From NCBI GenBank assembly GCA_013076295.1, contig RQOL01000441.1, positions 1-64,000 of the forward strand: DNA of 64,000 nt. Direction: 5' to 3'. Below the pieces are notes generated by a model that was not told the DNA's origin, did not search any database, and was given only the letters and a program-made list of their open reading frames with translations. Positions 22,501 to 31,360 of the stretch are shown here, piece after piece; position 1 is the stretch's first letter; the number at the start of each line of letters is the position of its first letter. A program made the position numbers and the translations under genes. Source of the stretch: Sanderia malayensis. Its lineage: Eukaryota > Cnidaria > Scyphozoa > Semaeostomeae > Pelagiidae.

Positions 22501-25090
22501 AACTAAAAGTCTATAACAATTTTTTTTCATTGAACTGACGGGGAATCATCGGCAAATTGTGGGAATGAATGTTAACTTTGATTAGTGTAGGATGCGAAAA
22601 AAAAGTTAATTTTGAATGGTATAAATTGTGGGAAAGAGTGCTATCTTTTATTAATGTAAATTGTGGGAATGAATGTTAATACTACTGAAAAAAGTAACTA
22701 AAAGTGTATAACAATTTGTTTTCGCTGAATTTTCGTGGAATTTTGCACAGCTTGTGAGAATGAATCTTAATTTTGATAAGTGTAAGTTGCGGGAATAAAA
22801 GTTAATTTTTATTGGTGAAAAATGTGGGAATGATTGTTATTCTTTATTAGTGTAAATTGTGTAAAGTGTAAATTGTAAATTGACGTGGAATCATGCGCAA
22901 ATTGTGGGAATAAATGTTAATTTTGATTAGTGTAAATGGGGGAATAAAGGTTAATTTCTATTGGTGTAACTTGTGGGAATAAGTGTTATCTTTTATTAGT
23001 GTAAATTGTAGCAATGAATATTAATATTACTGAAAATAGTAACAAAAAGTGTATAACAATTTGTTTTCGCTGAAGTGACGTGAAATCATGCACAAATTGT
23101 GGGAATGAATTCTAATTTTGTTTTGTGTAAGTTGCGGGAATAAAGGTTAATTTTTATTGGGGTAAACTGTGGGAATGAGTGTTATCTTTTATTAGTGTAA
23201 ATTGTGGGAATGAATGTCAATATTGCTGAAAAAAGTAACTAAAAGTGTGAAGCAATTTGTTTTCGCTGAATTGACGTGGAATAATGCGCAGTTTGTGGGA
23301 ATGAATGTTAATTTTCATTAGTGTAGGTTTTGAGAATAAAAGTAAAGTTTTTGGGTGTAAATTGTGGGAATGAGTGTTATCTTTTATTAGTGTCAATTGT
23401 GGGAATGAATGTTAATATTACTGAAAAACAGTAACTAAAAGTGTATAACAATTTGTTCTCGCTGAACTTTCGTGGAATCATGCGCAAATTGTGGGAATGA
23501 ATGTTCATTTTGATTAGTGTAAATTGCGGGAATAAAAGTTAATGTTTATTGGTGAAAGTTGTGGGAATGAGTGTTATCTTTTTTTAGTGTAAATTGTGAG
23601 ATTAAATGTTAATATTACTGAAAAAAGTAACTAAAAGTGTATAACAATTTGTTCTCGCTGAGTTTTTGTGGAATTATGCGCAAATTGTGGGAATGAATGT
23701 TTATTTTAATAAGTGTAAGTTGCGGGAATAAAAGTTAATGTTTATTGGTGAAAAGTGTGGGAATGAGTGTTATCATATTTTAGTGTAAATTGTGAAATTA
23801 AATGTTAATATTACTGAAAAAAGTAACTAAAAGTGTATAACAATTTGTTCTCGCTGAGTTTTTGTGGAATCATGCGCAGTGTGCGGGATTAAAAGTTAAT
23901 GTTTATTGGTGAAAATTGGGAGAATGAGTGTTATCTTATTTTAGTGTAAATTGTGGGAGCTTTTCGCTGAATTTTTGTGGAATCATGCGCAGCTTGTGGG
24001 AATGAATGTTAATTTCGGCTAGTGTAAGTGGCGCGAATAAAAGTTAATTTTTATTGGTATAAATTGTGGGAACGAGTGTTATCTTTTATTAGTGTAAATT
24101 GTGGGAATGAATGCTAATATTACTGAACAAAGTAACTAAAAATGGATAACAATTTGTTTTCGCTGAATTGACGTGGAATCATGCGCAACTTGTGGAAATG
24201 AATGCTAATTTTGATTAGTTTAAGTTACGAGAATAAAAGTTAATTTTCTTTGGGTGCAAATTGTGGGAATGAGTGTTATGTTTTATTAGTGTAAATTGTG
24301 CGAAAAAATGCTAATATTACTGAACAAAGTAACTAAAGATGGATAACAATTTGTTTTCGCTGAATTGACATGGAATCATGCGCAACTTGTGGGAATGAAT
24401 GCTAATTTTGATAAGTGTAAGTTGCGGGAATAAAAGTTAATTTTTATTGGTGTAAATTGTGGGAATTTGTGTTATCTTTTATTAGTGTAAACTTTTGGAA
24501 TGAATTTTAATATTACTGAAAAAGTGACTAAAAGTGTACAACAATTTGTCTTTGCTGAATTGACATGGACTCAGGCGCAGTTTCTGGGAATGAATCCTAA
24601 TTTTGATTAGTGTATGTTCAGGGAAAACAGTTACTTTTTATTGGCGTAAATTGTGGGAATGAATGTTTATATTGCTGAAAAAAGTAACTAAAAGTGTAAA
24701 ACAATTTGTTTTCGCTGAATTGACGTGGAATCATGCGCAATTTGTGGGAATGAATGTCAATTTTCATTAGTGTAAGTTTTGAGAATAAAAGTAAATTTTT
24801 TGGGTGTAAATTGTGGGAATGAGTGTTATTTTTTATTAGTGTAAATTGTAGGAATGAATATTAATATTACTGAAAAAAGTAACTAAAAGTCCAGAACAAT
24901 TTGTTTTCGCTGAATTGACGTGAAACCACGCGCAACTTATGGGAATGAATGTTAATTTTGATTAGTGTAAGTTGCGCGAATAAAAGTTAATTTTTATTTG
25001 TGTTAATTGTGGGAACGAGTGTTATATTTTATTAGTGTAAATTGTGGGAATGAATGTTAATATTACTGAAAAAAGTAACTAAAAGTGTAT
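16583..25090. repeat. Satellite block 1: ~195-bp monomers built from ~35-bp submotifs
   Basis: The landmark tattactgaaaaaagta recurs about every 193-196 bp at the left end (16601, 16794, 16990, 17186, 17381). Within a monomer, variants of ttagtgtaaattgtgggaat recur three or four times about 35 bp apart, with a distinct insert (ctgaattgacgtggaatcat). Monomers differ considerably, so the array is older or less homogenised than block 2. No coding content. Confidence 0.95.
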
Positions 25091-25337
25091 ATTAATCCTT
25101 TTTCCGCCCCAAGTGTAGTTGGAAGCGAACTTATCTTTAGCATTTGGCAGTGGAGACAGAATACAAGAAAAACAACTCAGGTTTATGTGGGAGTACGCGG
25201 AAATGTTTCATGGCAGCAAACGTCTCATCAGCCCTACGCGGGGGGTCTTATATTCAATATCTGATCCCCCCTTTGTAAAGTGTAATTTGGTGAGTCTATG
25301 AAAAGTGAGAGCTAAGGATTGAGCGAGCACTTGCTGC
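25091..25337 (-). repeat. B repeat, outer copy (element terminus)
   Basis: Nearly identical to 28828-29073, from attaatcctttttccgcccc to gagcacttgctgc. Observed differences are gaaatgtttcatgg against gaaatggttcatgg and one C in a C run. Forms the left terminus against the satellite. Confidence 0.95.
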
Positions 25338-25436
25338 TGGCCACGGCGTAAAATGAAACTAGTTTATTCGAAAACGGGTGTGAGTAGTTAGCGTAGGCGA
25401 AACCAGGAATAAAAAACAAACTGCAAACAAGTTTTG
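25338..25436. other. Spacer between outer B repeat and minisatellite
   Basis: Unique-looking sequence including ttcgaaaacgggtgtgag; no gene seen. Confidence 0.5.
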
Positions 25437-26430
25437 AATAGCATGCCCCGCGCACAGGGGAGTGCCCGTTGCGGCGATGCATGGTATCATGAGGCAAGGC
25501 CTCTTGGACACCTTTGAAAAGCAATCATGTTTTCTTTTGACCATATCTTTTAAAATGCATGCCTCGCGCACAGGGGAGTGCCCCGTTGCCAGGCGATGCA
25601 TAGGTATCATGAGGCAAGGCCTCTCGGACACCTTTGAAAGGCAGTCATGTTTTCTTTTGACCATATCTTTTAAAATGCATGCCTCGCGCACAGGGGAGTG
25701 CCCCGTTGCCAGGCGATGCATAGGTATCATGAGGCAAGGCCTCTCGGACACCTTTGAAAAGCAGTCATGTTTTCTTTTGACCATATCTTTGAAAATGCAT
25801 GCCTCGCGCCCAGGGGAGTGCCCCGTTGCCAGGCGATGCATAGGTATCATGAGGCAGGGCCTCTCGGACACCTTTGAAACGCAGTCATGTTTTCTTTTGA
25901 CCATATCTTTTAAAATGCATGCCTCGCGCACAGGGGAGTGCCCCGTTGCCAGGCGATGCATAGGTATCATGAGGCAAGGCCTCTCGGACACCTTTGAAAA
26001 GCAGTCATGTTTTCTTTTGACCATATCTTTGAAAATACATGCCTCGCGCACAGGGGAGTGCCCCGTTGCCAGGCGATGCATAGGTATCATGAGGCAAGGC
26101 CTCTCGGACACCTTTGAAAAGCAGTCATGTTTTCTTTTGACCATTTCTTTGAAAATGCATGCCTCGCGCACAGGGGAGTGCCCGTTGCCAGGCGATGCAT
26201 AGGTATCATGAGGCAAGGCCTCTCGGACACCTTTGAAAAACAATCGTGTTTTCTTCTGACCATATCTTTGAAAAGGCATGCCCCGCGCACAGGGGAGTGC
26301 CCCGTTGCCAGGCGATGCATAGGTATCATGAGGCAAGGCCTCCCGGACACCTTGGAAACCAGAATCCTATTTTCCTTCGTCAATAGTTTAAAAAGCCTGC
26401 CTCGAGCACGGGGGAGCGCCCCGTAGCCAG
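25437..26430. repeat. 120-bp minisatellite, about nine copies, inside the retroelement
   Basis: gcctcgcgcacaggggagtg recurs near 25445, 25561, 25681, 25801, 25921, 26041, 26161, 26280 and 26399; the first and last copies diverge most. The 120-bp period equals 40 codons, so frames stay open on both strands (325 codons minus, 246 plus). It fills the place between the internal A and outer B repeats. Confidence 0.95.
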
Positions 26431-26910
26431 GCGGCATGTTTGTGAGTGAGTCAACGTATTTCTAATGCCGCAACCGACTTAAAATGTGAGTGACGTATGT
26501 GGTTGATATTTGAAGGGATGCTGGAGATCCCCAATATTATTCAACAATTTCAACAACAAAATCTGACCGGGCCGTATGAGTGAGGCTTGCCACCAGAGGA
26601 ACCATTTCATATTTATTGATATTGCAAGATAGATATTTATAACATAGTGTAGAAAAATCGGATAAATTCTCTAAATGCAAATTAATATTACTGATATACT
26701 GGAATGCGACAAGAAATAACAAAATTGAAACAGCAAAAGTCTGGCATGCTAGGTGTCCTGGCAAAGTTAATGTTTTAAAAACTATAATCTATCTACGTAC
26801 GGCAGTAGAGTTAAGATAAAATTAAACACGATAATAATAATAGTAAAGGAAGTAGTAAAATCAATCCATAAAAGGTACGCTAGGTAACAGTAGGAGGGTG
26901 GGATGGTGGG
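26431..26910. other. Spacer between minisatellite and internal A repeat
   Basis: AT-rich and without a recognisable gene; a 75-codon minus frame (26764-26537) matches nothing known. Confidence 0.5.
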
Positions 26911-27212
26911 AAATTTTGTCTTGAATAAGAATTCGAGTTCGTGTGTCTCTAGCACGGAGCACGCAATTCAAGTGAGGGGAGAATTAGAAAAACAGATGAT
27001 TTGTTCTGAATGCTAGGTGTGAGTCACGAGTGTGTTTGCCGTATTCTTATTGGTTAAAGAGAATTGACGTATGCCGTATTCGCGTTCCTATGCTATAACA
27101 TGTTAAGTCCTTTTCGCATAGATAGTGGCGCCCCGCCATTGATTTGGTTTCTTGTCACCTAGATGCTAATCAATTTATCTGGGGGCTACAAAATTATTAA
27201 CAACAATTCATG
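26911..27212 (-). repeat. A repeat, internal copy (split by the foldback element)
   Basis: Matches 31044-31345 from aaattttgtcttgaataaga to acaacaattcatg; the rest of the repeat (acgggcaggaattgaga) resumes at 28811-28827 after the foldback insertion. Differences from the outer copy are scattered substitutions plus two short indels. Confidence 0.95.
27203..27212. repeat. Target-site duplication, left copy
   Basis: acaattcatg, repeated directly at 28801-28810. The uninterrupted outer A repeat has it once, near 31334-31343. Confidence 0.9.
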
Positions 27213-28800
27213 GGCTATCTGTAAAAGGGGGAACGGGGAATCAGGGAACGGGGAACGAGGAATATGAAAAAGGGGGAATATGACGTCACACGATGTCGTA
27301 TGACGTCATATTCTCCCTTTTTCAAATCTGTAAAAGGGGGAATCTGTAAAAGGGGGAATAGTTTGAAGTTAACTCAAAAAGCCGCAATATTCACGTGAGG
27401 TACATTTCTAAACTAAACTAAATAATCCAACATAATGAAAAATAATAATACAATAACAGCAACAGCAGCGAACAAACCTATATAAAACAATACTGAAATG
27501 TCTTTTTCGTCATGGTGTGTGAAGCAAACAAGGCAAACCTTCCAAAGGAAACCATATATACACAGACAACCAGAGTGCTGATTTTTTCAATCCTTAACAG
27601 AATGTCTTTATCTTGCTCGTGTGCTCGTGTGGCCCTTTTATATAAGAATATATAAAATAATATTGGCGTTGGTATCTTAGCATCTAAGTGACTTTTTCCT
27701 CACGTTACTTGCTATTTCCTTTTCTTACTGAAGCGCATACTTTTGCAATTAGCGCCCCGTTGCTTATATACATGCTACATTTTATCCTCAATCCTCAATC
27801 TGCCGCTTGCCAAATTTCCAATGAAGTTTTACCCAGGTGAAGTCTCACCTCTCCTGTAGTGAAATAGCACAGTGTGGCATGATTTCATATTTGTCTCATA
27901 TATAAACGCAAGTTTACAATAGAAGTAACGCACAAAGAATACTACATATATGTTATTACTCGGAGTTTCACGCTATTGCGATCATCAGACCTAAGACCTA
28001 TCATCATCACAAAATACAAACGACCAGCTATTTGAACCAGTGCGTTCTTTGGTTTTATGTTTACTTTTGGAATTTCTAATTAATAGAAACCATTACAAAG
28101 TGATAGACATTTATTTCAATACATAAGATAGACTTTTAGAAATGTTTTTGGTTAGTTGTTAGTTGTTCATCTTGTGTGGTGGTTACATGTTATGCTCACA
28201 AAACGTGCTCGTTCAGTTTGACAGCTGTGTTATTATCTTTCTGTCAGCTTTTATGTCTGACAGGCTCGGGTTTTGTTAGCCTGCGTGCAGTCTTTAACAG
28301 TTCTCAGCCAATCTGAACAGTCTGCGATTTCAGAAAATTGTCTATTGTTTCGTGATTGTGGAACAACAATGATTAGCCAACTTTTTGGCTGACCAGCTGG
28401 CATTTTGATTGGCTGCGCTGCTCTTTATTGTGTTTGTGAATAACAGAACGGCGTAAATAATAATTTCAAGGCTATTTAACATTAATTTATCACGTAGTAT
28501 ACGACAAGAGCATTGTACAAATAAATTATAAACCCACGTGAATATTGCATCATTTTTCAGTTAATTGCAAACTATTCCCCCTTTTACAGATTCCCCTTTT
28601 TACAGATTCCCCCTTTTACAGATTCCCCCTTTTACAGATTCCCCTTTTTACAGATTCCCCCTTTTACAGATTCCTCCTTTTACAGATTTGAAAAAGGGGG
28701 AATATGACGTCATACGACATCGTGTGACGTCATATTCCCCCTTTTTCATATTCACCGTTCCCCGTTCCCTGATTCCCCGTTCCCCCTTTTACAGATAGCC
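27213..28800. mobile_element. Foldback-type DNA element, non-autonomous, 1588 bp
   Basis: Termini ggctatctgtaaaagggg... and ...ccccttttacagatagcc are inverse copies, flanked by the 10-bp duplication acaattcatg. The arms run about 27213-27399 and 28533-28800. They hold gggaacggggaa-type runs, a palindrome with two TGACGTCA sites (27281-27288 and 27301-27308; 28705-28712 and 28725-28732) and tandem attcccccttttacag units, two in the left arm and about seven in the right. The 1.1-kb core has no long frame. Long arms with internal tandem repeats are a foldback trait, and 9-10 bp duplications suit Mutator-like or related families; the superfamily is not assigned. Confidence 0.9.
28573..28690. repeat. 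Tandem attcccccttttacag units in right arm of foldback element
   Basis: About seven ~16-bp units, with variants of four C plus five T and one cctcc. The left arm has only two, so the arms changed length independently after or during insertion. Confidence 0.9.
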
Positions 28801-28810
28801 ACAATTCATG
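28801..28810. repeat. Target-site duplication, right copy
   Basis: acaattcatg, identical to 27203-27212. Confidence 0.9.
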
Positions 28811-28827
28811 ACGGGCAGGAATTGAGA

Positions 28828-29073
28828 ATTAATCCTTTTTCCGCCCCAAGTGTAGTTGGAAGCGAACTTATCTTTAGCATTTGGCAGTGGAGACAGAATA
28901 CAAGAAAAACAACTCAGGTTTATGTGGGAGTACGCGGAAATGGTTCATGGCAGCAAACGTCTCATCAGCCCTACGCGGGGGGTCTTATATTCAATATCTG
29001 ATCCCCCTTTGTAAAGTGTAATTTGGTGAGTCTATGAAAAGTGAGAGCTAAGGATTGAGCGAGCACTTGCTGC
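28828..29073 (-). repeat. B repeat, internal copy
   Basis: Near-identical to 25091-25337. It joins the internal A repeat at 28827/28828, recreating the head-to-tail junction of the two element ends. Confidence 0.95.
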
Positions 29074-30478
29074 CACAAATTACGCTCCGGGTAATCCCCA
29101 TAGACGAAACAAAAAAAATTGCAACAGGGAAAGTAGATGGTAGCGTATAGCGTAATCAGTGTAATAGAACATCTCAATGTCTTTGTAGAACTCCTGATTA
29201 GGTCGAATGTGAGGATTGTTTTTCGAAACACCAACCTAAAGTTGATAATGCTTTGCAGAAACACGCGACCGGGGGGGGGATAACCTTGCACGCAAAATCA
29301 AGCAGACCAAGCAAAGATTGTAATTCTTTGAGAGTAGCGGCGTGCTTAGATGTCCACAGGTTAAGTTTGTGACGAAGGCGAAATATCTTGTCATCGGGGA
29401 GACGGGCTGGCATGATATTAGAGTCCAATATAATCCCTAGAAATTCGAGGACCGTGGACGGCCCTTGTGCTTTGTGGCGGGCTAGGGGCACGCCCAGATT
29501 TCGAAAGGCCGTTAGCATGCCGGTCACACTGATTTGACAGTTGGATTTGACGTCCCCCGGTGAAAAAGCTGGTTCAATGATGAAAAAAAAAAATACATCT
29601 AAGAGAGGAATAACGAATGAAATACCGCATTATTTGTTAGACTCCATTCCAGGGCGTCCGGAAGGGGGTTGAAAATGAGCGGGGTAATTCGATGGCCGAA
29701 GGGTAGAACTTTGTCGAAATAGTGTTTCCTTTTCATTTCATACCAAGGAGTTCCCAATCGTCAGGGGGACCGGGATGTGTCGAAAAACAGCCTCTATGTC
29801 AGTCTTAGCCATGTAAGAGCCCTGACCAAGAGAACGAAGAGCAAAGATGGGATCGGCAATAGTGACGTAGGTCATCGAGGAAAAATTTTTGTCGATATTT
29901 GAATTGATAGAGCTACCATATCGTAGTGAGATAGGTAAAAATAGTGTGAAGTTTATCCGGGTTATTCTTAGGCACGATCCCGATAGACAAAATTTGAATC
30001 TTCGGAAATGGGGGGGGGGGCTAAAAAAGGGCCACTTGTGCGGCCCAGCAAGACTTCCTGCTGGAGGTTTTGTGAGATAATATCGGGGTGCTCAAAGGCA
30101 GTAGGCAAGTTGCGAAAGACCTTAGAAAACGCGAGATCCCTCGTAAACGACACGAGCTCCATAGCGAAGCTGATTACATAGGTCATTTACAAACCGGGGG
30201 TCTGGGTTGCCGGAAAGCGAATCATACAAATTATCAATCAATATAGGTGTTTTAACAACATTAAAATCAAAATTACAGACATACTTGGAAGTAGAAAAGT
30301 TATATTCGGTGTGGACGTCTGGTGGGTTGTTCATCTGAATGGTATGAGGTTGGGTTTCCTGGGGGGACAGATTGAATTGAAGGTACTCGATCCTGTGAGC
30401 AGGCAATGGGGGGCTGAAATCCGCCCCATTCGGCCTTGTTACATTTATGCAGGTTAGGGGCGTGGCTGAGCTCGGCAT
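29074..30478 (-). pseudogene. DIRS-order reverse transcriptase, frameshifted and truncated
   Basis: Minus strand, in order: GNPDPRFVNDLCNQLRYGAR (about 30215-30145); HPDIISQNLQQEVLLGRTSG and PF (about 30090-30030); IFALRSLGQGSYMAKTDIEA then FRHIPVPPDDWELLGMK (about 29855-29735), the Asp-containing RT motif; LPFGHRITPLIFNPLPDALE (about 29705-29645); a ruined region where the catalytic Leu-Asp-Asp would be (about 29620-29560); LGVPLARHKAQGPSTVLEFL (about 29490-29435); RLPDDKIFRL and TLKELQSLLGLLDFACKV (about 29400-29290); and a short RNase H-like beginning (IRPNQEFYKDIEMF, near 29190). This motif order is the DIRS/Ngaro RT pattern. At least three frame changes and stops are present. RNase H stops at the B repeat and no tyrosine recombinase follows. 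Confidence 0.85.
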
Positions 30479-31001
30479 AGGGCACCTCGGTTGCTATAAT
30501 CAGGACATGAATTTTCCAGCTGGTACAAATTTTCAGAGGGCAGTTAGAAATATCAAAAAACTCACCCCCTTGAATGCTACTCACGTAAGCACTTGGGATT
30601 TCGGACGTAAGACCTTCATCCATTGCTTGGGATCGGTGATGATCGGCGTTGATTGGGCTTGAGGCTCTTCCCAGGCGTTCAAGATTTTTCATGGCCGGCT
30701 GTGTTTCGTTTGTGGGCTGAGGTGCGGTTGTTGAAAATGATCCGTTGGCCAGTGCGAGCTCAACAGCGGCGTTAGCTGCTTCTCGTGCGACTTTGGACAG
30801 ACTTGTTTCAATCGAGTCTTCCACGATTGCTTTGATTTGCTAGATGTGCTCTTCTGACAGCTTGGAGGGTGATTCAGTAATGACTTCTGACGCAGTTGGT
30901 TCGGTGTGCACGTTGCGAGAGCTAGTGGTCGAAGCCATGGTCGAAGCCATTGTCGTATTTCGACGACTGCGTCGTTCTTTACTGACACTTGCTTTCGGCA
31001 T
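30300..31001 (-). pseudogene. Gag-like ORF1 of the DIRS-order element, one in-frame stop
   Basis: Starts at ATG 31001 (MPKASVSKERRSRRNTTM), a Ser/Thr- and Arg-rich N terminus, then an in-frame TAG at 30842-30840 after SKLSEEHI. The same frame then continues EDSIETSLSKVAREAANAAV for 175 codons to 30300. Total 702 nt. It overlaps the pol frame by about 180 nt (30478-30300) in a different frame, as is usual for overlapping ORFs in this order. No zinc knuckle seen. The gag assignment rests on position; the sequence has no recognised domain. An Ala-rich helix (AREAANAAVELALANG) may mediate multimerisation. The stop suggests decay, but a leaky stop cannot be excluded. Confidence 0.6.
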
Positions 31002-31043
31002 GATAGCAACGATAAATAATAATCTTGCCGTTCAAAAGTTGGT

Positions 31044-31360
31044 AAATTTTGTCTTGAATAAGAATTCGAGTTCGTGTGTCTCTAGCATGGCACACGCAAT
31101 TCAAGTGAGGGGAGAAATAGAAAAACATGATTTGTTCTGAATGCTAGGTGTGAGTCACGAGTGTGTTTGCCGTATTCTTATTGGTTAAAGAGAATTGACG
31201 TATGCCGTATTCGCGTTCCTATGCTATAACATGTTAAGTCCTTTTCGCATAGATAGTGGCGCCCCGCCATTGATTTGGCTTCTTGTCACCTAGATGCTAA
31301 TCAATTTATCTGGTGGCTACAAAATTATTAACAACAATTCATGACGGGCAGGAATTGAGA
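31044..31360 (-). repeat. A repeat, outer copy (element terminus)
   Basis: Matches the internal A repeat at 26911-27212 plus 28811-28827. Ends ggcaggaattgaga against satellite aacaatttgttcccgctg. It includes gccgtattcttattggttaa and a CCAAT-like attggtt, so it may hold the element promoter (inference). Confidence 0.95.

Larger units (their letters stand above)
25091..31360 (-). mobile_element. PAT/Ngaro-like retroelement complex with split direct repeats
   Basis: Inserted cleanly in the satellite: left flank ...aaaagtgtat, right flank aacaatttgttcccgctg. The uninterrupted joined sequence is present at 38161-38184 and in two later copies. On the minus strand the order is A repeat (31360-31044), ORF1, reverse transcriptase, B repeat (29073-28828), A repeat (28827-26911 less the foldback insertion), spacer with a 120-bp minisatellite, B repeat (25337-25091). 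The internal junction gaattgaga/attaatcc (28827/28828) joins the two outer termini exactly. This A-coding-BA-B plan is known for PAT and Ngaro members of the DIRS order, which integrate by tyrosine recombinase and make no target duplication; none is seen. No tyrosine recombinase and no complete RNase H were found, so it is non-autonomous. A tandem pair of two elements is an equivalent description. Confidence 0.75.

Noticed and set aside
25359..26336. 325-codon minus-strand open frame (and a 246-codon plus-strand one)
   Set aside because: Both are products of the 120-bp minisatellite period; open frames on both strands argue against coding.
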